Assembly: GCF_030657435.1 (NCBI RefSeq) | Contig: NZ_JAUTWS010000003.1 | Span: 1 to 64,000, forward strand | Origin: Paracraurococcus lichenis | Lineage (GTDB): Bacteria > Pseudomonadota > Alphaproteobacteria > Acetobacterales > Acetobacteraceae | Direction: 5' to 3' | Length of the DNA stretch: 64,000 nt | In this document: positions 1 through 7,526 of the stretch, in pieces | Position numbering within the stretch: the first letter of the stretch is position 1 | Layout of the letters: the number at the start of each line of letters is the position of its first letter | Made by a program: the position numbers and the translations under genes | The notes under the pieces: generated by a model | What the model was told of the DNA's origin: nothing | Database searches by the model: none | Seen by the model: the letters and a program-made list of their open reading frames with translations, nothing else

Positions 1-200
1 TATACGCGGCCAACCTGCACAGGCACGCTGCTATCGTCGCTGCATTGCTGCACGCCGCAGATCAATCTCCTTCCTGCCACCGCGTCGAACGACTTGGGAC
101 CGACGGAGATGAGGTTTATTGGATCCATGTCGCGGACCAGATAACCGCGATGCGTCTTCGCCTGCACAACCAGCTGCTCCTGAATGCCTGTCCGCGAAGT
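1..200. other. Unassigned DNA beside an IS remnant
   Basis: This stretch is less GC-rich than the rest of the window and carries no gene I can name. The minus strand has an open frame running off the left edge, immediately downstream of and in the same frame as the transposase stop codon at 201-203, but its translation resembles nothing I recognise. It may be the tail of the insertion element or flanking DNA; the end of the element cannot be placed because the partner terminus is not visible. Confidence 0.3.
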
Positions 201-391
201 TCAAATGCCTTTGCAGCGCCGTCGAACCATGAGGCGGATCGAGGCGAGCCGAACAAAGGCAAGGGCTCTCCGGTTCAGGTTCTCCCAATCTTTGGCCAAG
301 CGGCGACAGCGATTGCGCCAAGCAATCGTCCTCTCAACGGTCCACCGCTTCGGGAGCATTCGTAACGCACCTGATGCTCCTTGGTCCACAT
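201..391 (-). pseudogene. Internally deleted IS5-family transposase remnant
   Basis: The minus-strand frame ending at the stop at 201-203 reads LPKRWTVERTIAW followed by RCRRLAKDWE and ASIRLM, which is the C-terminal DDE-domain signature of IS5/IS427-type transposases. In a different frame an ATG at 391 begins MWTKEHQVRYE, which looks like the N-terminus of the same family. Only about 11 N-terminal codons separate the start from C-terminal sequence, so some 150 or more central codons are missing and the two halves are out of frame. The remnant cannot encode an active transposase. The lower GC content fits an acquired element. Terminal inverted repeats were not identified. Confidence 0.7.
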
Positions 392-475
392 CCCGCCAAA
401 ATGGTAACTCACTGATCTCGCTTAAGCTCTTCCCAGACGGACACCAAGTGTAGCATGACCGGCCGGGCGGGCCGG

Positions 476-1264
476 CTAGCGCGCGAAGTCCGGCGCCTCC
501 TGCATCAGGATCCGCTTCACGCTCTCGAGGTGGAGCCGCGCGCTCTCGCGGTCGCCCTCGCGCATCTGCTCGTAGGTCCGGCGCGCCATCTCCGGCGGCA
601 CGGGCTTCAGTGGCCGTCCCGTGCTCATCGCCAGGCGCTGCGCCTCGCAGGCGCGCTCGAGATAATAGAGGTCGTCCCAGGCCTCGGCGATGGTCGGTCC
701 GAGCACCATGATGCCGTGGTTCTTCATGAAGACGATGTCGGCCTCGCCGATCGAGGCGGCGATGCGGTCGCCCTCCCGCTCGTCCAGCGCCAGGCCGCCA
801 TACTCCTCGTCGACCACGGTGCGGCCGTAGAATTTCAGCGCGGTCTGCCCGGCCCAGACCAGCGGCGGGCCTTCCAGCATGGCGAGCGCCGTCGCGTTCG
901 GCATGTGGGTATGGAAGCAGGCCTTGCCGCGCGGGACGTTCCGGTGGACGCGGGCATGGATGTAGAAGGCCGTCGCCTCCGGCACGCCCTCGCCGGCCAC
1001 GACATTGCCCTCGAAGTCGCAGACCAGCAGGCGGGAGGCGGTGATCTCCGAGAAGGCCCAGCCATAGGGGTTGACCAGGAAGAGGTCGTCCCGGCCCGGC
1101 ACGACGAAGCTCAGGTGGTTGCAGATGCCTTCGTGCAGGCCGAGCTTCGCCGCCATGCGGAAGCAGGCCGCGAGGTCGATGCGCGCCTGCTGCACGGCAT
1201 CGGCGTCGAGGTCGCTGTTGCGGAGGATGGCGGGCGCGCTGGCGCCCCCGAAGGCATGGGCCAT
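476..1264 (-). CDS. Class II aldolase/adducin family protein
   Basis: The 262-residue protein has the class II aldolase fold seen in fuculose-phosphate aldolase and ribulose-phosphate epimerase relatives. The probable metal site is visible: Glu96 in the GVPEAT segment, His118 and His120 in CFHTHMPN, and His183 in KNHGIMVLG. There is no signal peptide, so it should act in the cytoplasm. Members of this branch in catabolic clusters are usually annotated only as class II aldolase, and the substrate cannot be read from sequence. It is transcribed away from the enoyl-CoA hydratase cluster and lies upstream of a small lipoprotein gene on the same strand. Confidence 0.85.
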   Translation of the reverse strand: MAHAFGGASAPAILRNSDLDADAVQQARIDLAACFRMAAKLGLHEGICNHLSFVVPGRDDLFLVNPYGWAFSEITASRLLVCDFEGNVVAGEGVPEATAFYIHARVHRNVPRGKACFHTHMPNATALAMLEGPPLVWAGQTALKFYGRTVVDEEYGGLALDEREGDRIAASIGEADIVFMKNHGIMVLGPTIAEAWDDLYYLERACEAQRLAMSTGRPLKPVPPEMARRTYEQMREGDRESARLHLESVKRILMQEAPDFAR

Positions 1265-1301
1265 GGTGTCGTTCCCGGTCGCGTCGCGCGGAACGCTAGC
1301 C

Positions 1302-1571
1302 CTAGTACGGATAGCTCCGCCAGCCCTGGCGCCGGTAGCGCTGGTAGTCCCAGCGCTCGAACTGGTCGCGCGTCAGGGCGCGGCGGGCCTCGCGCGGGCC
1401 GTTCCAGAAGCGGTCATTCGCCTCCTTCTCCCGCTGCCGGGACCAGAACTGGTCGTATTGCCGCTGCCGCTCGGCCGGGCTGGCGGGGGCGGGCGGGTCC
1501 TGCCGGACCGGCTGCGCCGCACCGCAGGCGGGGAGCAGCAGCAGCGCGGCGAGGAAGGCGCGTCGGTGCAT
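1302..1571 (-). CDS. Small putative lipoprotein
   Basis: The 89-residue protein begins with a short signal peptide ending in a lipobox, LLPAC, with the acylated cysteine at position 16. The mature part is rich in Arg, Gln, Trp and Tyr and contains repeated aromatic/basic patches (QFWSRQ, DRFWNG, RWDYQRYR). I chose the ATG at 1571 because it places the lipobox normally; an upstream in-frame start would add 27 residues and hide the signal. No enzyme family is recognisable. It precedes the aldolase gene on the same strand with a gap of about 37 bases, so co-transcription is possible. Confidence 0.65.
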   Translation of the reverse strand: MHRRAFLAALLLLPACGAAQPVRQDPPAPASPAERQRQYDQFWSRQREKEANDRFWNGPREARRALTRDQFERWDYQRYRRQGWRSYPY

Positions 1572-1650
1572 GACAGCGCATATCGGGTGCCGCCCGCCCT
1601 CTCGCCAGGGCGTGGCTTGCCCGGGGCGCCGCGGCGCGGGAGGATCGGCC

Positions 1651-2073
1651 ATGGCCGATGCCCCACCGCTCGCCGGCGTGCTCGAGACCGCGCTCTACGT
1701 GGACGACATGGCGCGCGCCCGCGCCTTCTACGAAGGGGCCATGGGCCTCTCGCCCATGTTCGCCGACGAGCGGCTGACGGCCTATCCGGTCGGTGGCCGC
1801 AGCGCGCTGCTGCTCTTCCTCCGCGGCAGCACGGTGGAGACGGTGCACCTGCCGGGCGGCACCATCCCGCCGCATGACGGGCATGGCCCGGTGCATTGCG
1901 CGCTCGCCGTCGCGGCCGCGGACCTGCCGGGCTGGGAGGCGCGGCTGGCCGCCCAGGGCATCGCCATCGAGGGCCGCACGCACTGGCCGCGCGGCAGCAT
2001 CAGCCTCTATTTCCGCGACCCGGATGGCCACCTGATGGAGCTTGCCACGCCCGGCCTCTGGCCGGTCTGGTAG
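1651..2073 (+). CDS. VOC/glyoxalase-fold protein
   Basis: This 140-residue protein is a single vicinal-oxygen-chelate (glyoxalase/bleomycin-resistance) unit. It has the opening LETALYVDDMARARAFYEG, a central HCALAV strand and the closing FRDPDGHLMELATP, the usual metal-binding end of the fold. A purine-rich GGGAGG lies about 8 bases before the ATG at 1651. VOC proteins of this type can be lactoylglutathione-lyase-like, dioxygenase-like or epimerase-like, and the sequence does not settle which. It starts a plus-strand run continuing with an enoyl-CoA hydratase. Confidence 0.8.
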   Translation: MADAPPLAGVLETALYVDDMARARAFYEGAMGLSPMFADERLTAYPVGGRSALLLFLRGSTVETVHLPGGTIPPHDGHGPVHCALAVAAADLPGWEARLAAQGIAIEGRTHWPRGSISLYFRDPDGHLMELATPGLWPVW

Positions 2074-2116
2074 GGCTCGGCTACATCCCTGGCAGATACG
2101 TCCAGGGAACGAGACA

Positions 2117-2908
2117 ATGCCGCTGCCAGGGCTGGAAGGCCTCGAATGCTACCGGGTGGAGGTCGCCGACTTCGTCGCCACCGCCACCATCGACCGCCCG
2201 CCGGTGAATGCCCAGAACGGCAAGTTCCGGGAGGAGACCTGCCGCCTCTTCGACGTACTGCATGACAGCCCGGAAGTGCGCGCGGTGGTGCTGACCGGCG
2301 CGGGCCGCGCCTTCTCCGCCGGCGCCGACCTGAAGGAGCGGCCGGGGATGACGGAGATCCGCGGCGCCTATCCCCGGCACAACCGCCTGGTCCGCGCCGC
2401 CTTCGACAGCCTGATCGAATGCGACAAGCCGATCATCGCCGCCGTCAACGGCGCGGCGATCGGCGCGGGCTGCGCGCTGGCGCTCTGCGCCGACATCATC
2501 CTCGTCTCGGAGGACAGCTTCATGTCCATGACCGAGGTGGATGTCGGCCTGGCCGGCGGGGTGAAGCACATCCTGCGGCATTTCGGCCAGTCCGATGCGC
2601 GGCTGATGCTCTACACCGCGCGGCGCATCGGCGGGCCGGAACTGTACCGGATGAACGTCGCCTCCGCCTGCGTGCCGGCCGAGGCGCTGCTGCCGACCGC
2701 GCTCGGCATCGCCCGGGAGATCGCGGGGAAGGTGCCGCTCGCGGTGCGCGCGGCCAAGCGGTCCTTCACCCTGGTCGAGGACATGCCGCTGCATGAGGGC
2801 TACCGCTACGAGCAGAGCCAGACCGTGGCGCTGTCCGCCACCGAGGACACGAAGGAGGCGCAGCGCGCCTTCGCCGAGAAGCGCAAGCCGGTCTTCAAGG
2901 GCCGCTGA
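2117..2908 (+). CDS. Enoyl-CoA hydratase/isomerase family protein
   Basis: The 263-residue protein is a crotonase. The CoA-pocket segment AFSAGADLKE near residue 60 and the oxyanion-hole segment GAAIGAGCALALCADI near residue 110 are intact, followed by TEVDVGLAGG carrying the expected catalytic acidic residue. The family hydrates or isomerises enoyl-CoA thioesters in the cytoplasm. Only 11 bases separate it from the next gene, a Bug-type receptor, so the two are likely co-transcribed. This fits a small module that imports an organic acid and processes it as a CoA ester. The specific substrate is unknown. Confidence 0.88.
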   Translation: MPLPGLEGLECYRVEVADFVATATIDRPPVNAQNGKFREETCRLFDVLHDSPEVRAVVLTGAGRAFSAGADLKERPGMTEIRGAYPRHNRLVRAAFDSLIECDKPIIAAVNGAAIGAGCALALCADIILVSEDSFMSMTEVDVGLAGGVKHILRHFGQSDARLMLYTARRIGGPELYRMNVASACVPAEALLPTALGIAREIAGKVPLAVRAAKRSFTLVEDMPLHEGYRYEQSQTVALSATEDTKEAQRAFAEKRKPVFKGR

Positions 2909-2919
2909 GGAGGATCCGC

Positions 2920-3888
2920 ATGACCATGCTCACCCGCCGCGCCGCCCTGGCCGGGCTCGGCGCCCTCGCCCTGACGGCGCCCGCCCTTGCGCAGGCGCCG
3001 CGCACCATCCGCGCCTTGCTGGGCTGGCCGCCCGGCGGCTCCTCCGACATCGTCGCCCGCACCTTCGCCGAGCGCATGCGCGGCACGCTCAACGCCAATG
3101 TCCTGGTGGAGAACCGACCGGGCGCCGGCGGCCGCATCGCGCTGGAGGGGATGAAGGGTGCGCCCGCCGATGGCAGCCTCTACATCCAGACGCCGGCCTC
3201 GATGCTGGTGATCTACCCGCATCTCTACCGCAGCCTGCGCTACGACCCGCTGGCCGACTTCACGCCGGTGAGCACGGTCTGCGCCTTCCCCTTCGCCTTC
3301 ACCGTCCGCGCCGACCACCCCGCGAAGACGCTGGCGGAGTTCATCGCCTGGGCGAAGGGCCGGCAGCAGACGGACTGGGCCAGCCCCTCGCCGGGGACGA
3401 TGCCGCATTTCCTCGGCGTCGAGTTCGCGCGGCAGGCCGGCATCGCGCTGAACCATGTCCCCTATCGCGGTGGCGCCCCCGTCATGACCGACGTGCTGGC
3501 GGGCGTCATCACGGCCGGGATGAACGTGCTGTCGGAGCCGGTGCCCTTCCATCTCGCGGGGCAGATGCGCATCCTGGCGGTCAGCGCGCCGCGCCGGGTG
3601 CCGCGGCTGCCCGAGGTGCCGACCTTCGCCGAGCTCGGCTTCCCCGATCTCAGCCGGCAGGAATGGTTCGGCGTGCTGCTGCCGGCGGGCGCAGCACCCG
3701 GCGTGGTGCAGCCGCTGCACGCGGCGCTGGCCGCCGCCGCCCGCACTACGGAAGTGCAGGAGGTGCTCACCAAGCTGGAATTCGCGCCCGAGATCATGGA
3801 ACCCGCCGCCTTCGCCGCGCGCATCCGTGCCGAGCGCGAGAGCTGGGGGCCGATCGTCGCGGCGTCGGGGTTCAAGCCGGAGGAGTGA
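2920..3888 (+). CDS. Tripartite tricarboxylate transporter (Bug) binding protein
   Basis: The 322-residue protein has an N-terminal export signal (RRAALAGLGALALTAPALAQA) and the Bug/TctC fold signatures: LLGWPPGGSSDIVAR, ENRPGAGGRIALE and HVPYRGGAPVMTDVLAG. Bug proteins bind carboxylates in the periplasm and hand them to TctA/TctB membrane proteins, or act as sensors. No TctA/TctB gene is present in this window, as is common for the many orphan Bug receptors of Betaproteobacteria and Acetobacteraceae. It follows the enoyl-CoA hydratase by 11 bases. Confidence 0.9.
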   Translation: MTMLTRRAALAGLGALALTAPALAQAPRTIRALLGWPPGGSSDIVARTFAERMRGTLNANVLVENRPGAGGRIALEGMKGAPADGSLYIQTPASMLVIYPHLYRSLRYDPLADFTPVSTVCAFPFAFTVRADHPAKTLAEFIAWAKGRQQTDWASPSPGTMPHFLGVEFARQAGIALNHVPYRGGAPVMTDVLAGVITAGMNVLSEPVPFHLAGQMRILAVSAPRRVPRLPEVPTFAELGFPDLSRQEWFGVLLPAGAAPGVVQPLHAALAAAARTTEVQEVLTKLEFAPEIMEPAAFAARIRAERESWGPIVAASGFKPEE

Positions 3889-3896
3889 GGAAGGTT

Positions 3897-4055
3897 GGGG
3901 AGGGAAAAATGTTCCCTCCCCGTTGAACGCCTTCGGCGTTCAACCCACCCTTCCTTTCTGTGAGTCGGGCACTCGCCGCGCGACGGGTGCGAGACTCAGA
4001 GAAATAGAGGTGGGGTTGGACGCCAAGGGCGTCCAACGGGAGGATACTTCCTCCC
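3897..4055. repeat. Composite inverted-repeat element (four hairpins) between convergent genes
   Basis: Four strong hairpins lie in mirror order. 3897-3921 has a 10-bp stem (GGGGAGGGAA with TTCCCTCCCC). 3922-3944 has a 10-bp stem (GTTGAACGCC with GGCGTTCAAC). 4015-4037 has a 10-bp stem (GTTGGACGCC with GGCGTCCAAC). 4038-4055 has a 7-bp stem (GGGAGGA with TCCTCCC). The middle part, around 3961-3999, is itself an imperfect palindrome. The two inner hairpins are near-identical, so the whole block of about 160 bp folds as one large palindrome. It separates the 3' ends of two convergent genes and could act as a bidirectional terminator or be a BIME/REP-like repeat. Confidence 0.75.
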
Positions 4056-4060
4056 CGATC

Positions 4061-4897
4061 TTACTTCCTGTCTTGCAAGAAAGCCTTCAGCGCCGCCGTC
4101 CTCTCCCGCGGCCCGGCATTGTCGGCCGCCATGCCCTCGTAGAAGCGCGCGATGGCCTGATAGATCGCCGCCGCCTCCGGCCCGGTGAAATCGGCGATCT
4201 CCTCCATCTCGCCGATCCAGCGATAGGCCTTGTCGTACATCGGCGGGACCATGCGGTGGAACCAGGCGAGGAGCTGCGGCTGGCTGCGCTCGAGCTCCGT
4301 CCGCAGCCCCTCCGCCGCGCCGCCGCGGGTCGCGGCCAGCATCATGGCGGAGGAGAGCGCGACCAGCCCCTTGGTGATGCCGGCATAGGACATCTTCAGT
4401 GCCGAGGCGGCGCCGATGGGCCCCGGCGTGACGCGGACATCGAGGCCGTGCTCGCCGAGCGGCGCGAGGCGCCCCGCGGCCTCGCCCGCGACGTAGAGGA
4501 CGGGGGTATAGCCGTCCTCGCGCGGCGGGCCGCCGATGATGCCGCCATCGACGAAGGGTGCGCCGGTGGGGGCGATGATCGCCGCGACCTCTTTCGCCGT
4601 CTCCGGGCTGATGGCGTTGCAATCGACATAGACCGGCTTGCGCGGCGCGGCGGCCAGCGCCGGCGCCAGCCAGGCGGCGCAGGCCCTGGCCTCGGCGGGC
4701 GGCAGGACGCTGAGGATGATATCGGCGCCGGCCATATCGGCGGGCGTCGCGTCCCGCATCCCGGCCTCGGCCGCGCGGCTTGCGCTGGCGGCGCTGCGGC
4801 CGCCGAGATGGGTCAGCACCGTGGCGCCGCGCTGCGTGAGCCGGCGGCCCATGCCGGCGCCCATGGCGCCCTGGGCCTGGATGGCGATGACGGCCAT
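4061..4897 (-). CDS. NAD(P)-binding dehydrogenase with DUF1932-type C-terminal domain
   Basis: The 278-residue protein has an N-terminal 6-phosphogluconate/3-hydroxyisobutyrate-dehydrogenase-like NAD(P) domain, although the nucleotide loop is GAMGAGMGRRL rather than the more usual GxGxMG. A characteristic VDCNAISPETAKEV segment follows, and the C-terminal half (GAASALKMSYAGITKG to the end) matches the DUF1932 helical domain. Such proteins are presumed hydroxyacid dehydrogenases. The start at 4897 gives a full-length N-terminal beta strand (MAVIAIQAQ). It is divergent from the substrate-binding-like gene at 4945, leaving a 47-base shared control region. Confidence 0.82.
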   Translation of the reverse strand: MAVIAIQAQGAMGAGMGRRLTQRGATVLTHLGGRSAASASRAAEAGMRDATPADMAGADIILSVLPPAEARACAAWLAPALAAAPRKPVYVDCNAISPETAKEVAAIIAPTGAPFVDGGIIGGPPREDGYTPVLYVAGEAAGRLAPLGEHGLDVRVTPGPIGAASALKMSYAGITKGLVALSSAMMLAATRGGAAEGLRTELERSQPQLLAWFHRMVPPMYDKAYRWIGEMEEIADFTGPEAAAIYQAIARFYEGMAADNAGPRERTAALKAFLQDRK

Positions 4898-4944
4898 GGC
4901 GTGCTCTCCTCCCCTGCAAGGAACCGTCCCGAGGAAGCGGCATC

Positions 4945-5844
4945 ATGGACCAGCTCACGCTCGCCGTCGTCTCCCGCAATTACTTCAACCTGCCGGCCTG
5001 GATCGCCCTGCAGGACGGGCTCTTCGCGGCCGAAGGGCTCGATGTCCGCATCGATCATATCGAGGGCATCGAGGAGGTGAACGAGCGCCTGCGGGACGGC
5101 CGCGCCCAGCTCGCCTATGGCGTGACGGAGCACGTGATCCTGGACGCCGAGGCGGGCGGCCGCCAGCGGATCATCGGCGGCAACGTGAACCGGCTGCCCT
5201 TCAGCTTCATCGCCCGCGCCGGTATCCGCGACTATGCGGAGCTGCGCGGCAGGCGGATCGGCGTGAGCTCGCTCCGCGCCGGCTCCTCCTCCCTCATCAT
5301 CCGGCTGCTGGCAAAGCGCGGCCTGCGCTGGCCGGAGGATTTCACGCTGGTGCCCTGCGGCCCGATCCTGGCGCGCTGGGACATGCTGCGCTCGGGCGAG
5401 ATCGATGCGGGCCTGCAGGGGGCGCCGCTGGACCAGATCGCGCTCGACCAGGGCTTCGTGAGCCTGGGCAATCCGCGGGACGAGGTGCCGGACTTCCAGT
5501 TCACCAGCCTCGACCTCGATGCCGGCTGGGCGGAGGCGAATCGCGACCTGGTGCTGCGCTTCTGCCGCGCCTTCCTGCGCGCGCATGAGCGCTTTTATGC
5601 GGACCAGGCGACCGCCAGCCGCATCGCCATGCAGGAGAGCGGCATCGAGCGGCGCTACGCCGACCGTGCCTGGGAACAATATGTGCGGGAGGCGATCTTC
5701 CCGCGCGACGGGGAGGCGAGCGAGGCCGGCGTCCAGGCGCTGATCGAGACCAGCAGCCTGATCCGCGACCTGCCGCCGCGCGAGCGCCGCGCCGCCGACT
5801 ACATCGACCGGTCCTGGCTGGCCGCGGCGAGAGGATCGCTGTGA
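4945..5844 (+). CDS. NMT1/SsuA-like periplasmic-fold protein without a signal peptide
   Basis: The 299-residue protein has the type II periplasmic-binding fold of the NMT1/THI5/SsuA group: YFNLPAWIALQDGLFAAEGLDV near the N-terminus, then the hinge-region segment RRIGVSSLRAGSSS. Unlike normal ABC binding proteins it begins MDQLTLAVVSRNYF with no signal sequence, so it is predicted to stay in the cytoplasm. No permease or ATPase of this class is adjacent. Its stop overlaps the next gene by four bases, so it is translationally linked to the racemase-like protein and may be an enzyme or sensor of the same pathway. Confidence 0.75.
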   Translation: MDQLTLAVVSRNYFNLPAWIALQDGLFAAEGLDVRIDHIEGIEEVNERLRDGRAQLAYGVTEHVILDAEAGGRQRIIGGNVNRLPFSFIARAGIRDYAELRGRRIGVSSLRAGSSSLIIRLLAKRGLRWPEDFTLVPCGPILARWDMLRSGEIDAGLQGAPLDQIALDQGFVSLGNPRDEVPDFQFTSLDLDAGWAEANRDLVLRFCRAFLRAHERFYADQATASRIAMQESGIERRYADRAWEQYVREAIFPRDGEASEAGVQALIETSSLIRDLPPRERRAADYIDRSWLAAARGSL

Positions 5845-6584
5845 TGATCGATTACGGCGACCGCGCCCGCATCGGGCTGCTCGTCCCCTCCGGCAACAGC
5901 GTGGCGGAGCCGGAGATCCAGGCCATGCTGCCCGCCGGCGTCACCGCCCTGGTCACGCGCCTGGCGCTCACCGGCAGCTCGGCGGCGGAGCTCGAGGCGA
6001 TGCTGGAGGCGCTCGAGCCCGCTGCCCGGCTGCTGGCGGATGCGCGGCCGGACCTCATCGCCTTCCACTGCACCGCCGTCTCCACCTTCGCGCCGGAGCG
6101 CGCCGGCGGCATCCGGGCGCGCATCGAGGCCGCGTCCGGCCTGCCCGCCTGCAGCACGGCGGATGGCATCCTGGCGGCGCTCGCGGCGCTGCGGGCGCGC
6201 CGCCTGCTGCTGGTGACGCCCTATATCGAGGCGGTGCATGCGCGCGAGACCGCCTGGCTGGCGGCGCATGGTATCGAAGTGCTGGGCGGCAGCCATCTCG
6301 GCATCAATACCAATGCCGAGATGGCGCGCCTGCCGCCCGCCGTCATCGCCGAGCAGGTCCACGCCGCCGCGCGGGCCGCGCCGGGCGCCGAGGCCTGCTT
6401 CATCAGTTGCACCGCCATCCGGTCCGCCGGCCTCATCGCGCCGCTGGAGGCGGAGCTGGGCATGCCGGTCATCACCAGCAACCAAGTGATAGCCTGGCAC
6501 GCCCTGCAGCGCCTCGGGCTGTCCGCAGCGGCCGCAGGCTTCGGGCGGCTGATGGGTGGGGCAGGGGGGCGGCTGGAGGGCTAG
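5841..6584 (+). CDS. Asp/Glu racemase superfamily (maleate isomerase/arylmalonate decarboxylase-like)
   Basis: The 247-residue protein starts IGLLVPSGNSVAEPE, typical of the maleate cis-trans isomerase and arylmalonate decarboxylase branch of the Asp/Glu racemase superfamily. Two cysteines at the expected catalytic positions are visible in FHCTAVS and FISCTAI. The family isomerises maleate to fumarate, racemises amino acids or decarboxylates malonates. A GTG at 5841 overlaps the upstream stop by four bases; an ATG three bases later is equally possible. Its position before hydratase, CoA-transferase and lyase genes suggests a dicarboxylate substrate. Confidence 0.8.
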   Translation: MMIDYGDRARIGLLVPSGNSVAEPEIQAMLPAGVTALVTRLALTGSSAAELEAMLEALEPAARLLADARPDLIAFHCTAVSTFAPERAGGIRARIEAASGLPACSTADGILAALAALRARRLLLVTPYIEAVHARETAWLAAHGIEVLGGSHLGINTNAEMARLPPAVIAEQVHAAARAAPGAEACFISCTAIRSAGLIAPLEAELGMPVITSNQVIAWHALQRLGLSAAAAGFGRLMGGAGGRLEG

Positions 6585-6626
6585 GCGGGACGCATGACCG
6601 GGCTAGGATGGGCGCAGGAGACGTCC

Positions 6627-7526
6627 ATGAACCGCCACCAGTCCCTGGTTGCCGAACAGGTCCCACGCATGTCCGAAACGCTGAGCCCCGAGCTGCAATC
6701 CTGGGTGGGCCGCACCCGCGTGGTGGAGGAGGATGTCGGCCTGGCCGCCGTGCGCCGCATCGCCGGCATGCTGGACCTGGACCCTGGGGCCTTCCGCCTG
6801 GGCGATGCGCTGCCGCCGCACTGGTTCACGCTGTTCTTCGCCGACGTGGCGCGGCAGTCCGATATCGGGACGGACGGCCATCCGAAGCCCGGCGTCTTCC
6901 TGCCGCCCATCCCGCTGCCGCGGCGGATGGGCGCGGGGCGGCGCGTGACGATCCATGACTGCCTGCGCGTCGGCGACCTCGCCAGCAAGACGGCGGAGGT
7001 CGCGGCCATCCTGCCGAAGCAGGCGCGCACCGGCTTCATCACCGTGCTGACCATGCGCCACACCATTCGGCGCGGGGATCAGGTGGTCGCGGTGGACGAG
7101 TTCGACGCCATCTACCGCGAAGCGGTGAAGCCCGGCGAGAAGAGCGGCACCGGCGCGCCCGTGCCGGCACCGGCCGACGCCGCCTGGCGGGTGGAGACGC
7201 ATCTGAGCGCGCCGCTGGTCTTCCGCTATTCCGCGGTGACCTGGAACGCGCACCGCATCCACTACGATGCGGATTATTCGCGGCAGGAGGAGGGCTATCC
7301 CAACACCGTGCAGAATGGCGGCCTGACCATGCAGCTTCTGCTGGATGCGGCGGTGGCGCATACGCCGGGCAGGCTGCGCGGCTTCACGGCGCGGCTGACC
7401 CGGCCGATCTATGTCGGCGACACCGTCACGCTCTGCGGCACGGCGCCGCGGGATGGCAAGGTGGCGACCTGGGTGCAGGACCGGGACGGCTGGCTCTGCG
7501 CCCAGCTCGACTGCGAGTTCGCCTGA
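6627..7526 (+). CDS. Itaconyl-CoA/mesaconyl-C4-CoA hydratase-like MaoC-type protein
   Basis: The 299-residue protein is a double hot-dog hydratase of the FAS1-type MaoC group. The C-terminal hot-dog carries the hydratase dyad region in WNAHRIHYDADYSRQEEGYPN, and the N-terminal part contains PLPRRMGAGRR. Close relatives hydrate mesaconyl-C4-CoA or itaconyl-CoA to citramalyl-CoA. I prefer the ATG at 6627, preceded by AGGAG six bases upstream, over an in-frame start 33 bases earlier. The next gene begins inside this stop codon (TGATG), so coupling is tight. A CoA-transferase and a CitE-like lyase follow, as in itaconate-degrading operons. Confidence 0.78.
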   Translation: MNRHQSLVAEQVPRMSETLSPELQSWVGRTRVVEEDVGLAAVRRIAGMLDLDPGAFRLGDALPPHWFTLFFADVARQSDIGTDGHPKPGVFLPPIPLPRRMGAGRRVTIHDCLRVGDLASKTAEVAAILPKQARTGFITVLTMRHTIRRGDQVVAVDEFDAIYREAVKPGEKSGTGAPVPAPADAAWRVETHLSAPLVFRYSAVTWNAHRIHYDADYSRQEEGYPNTVQNGGLTMQLLLDAAVAHTPGRLRGFTARLTRPIYVGDTVTLCGTAPRDGKVATWVQDRDGWLCAQLDCEFA

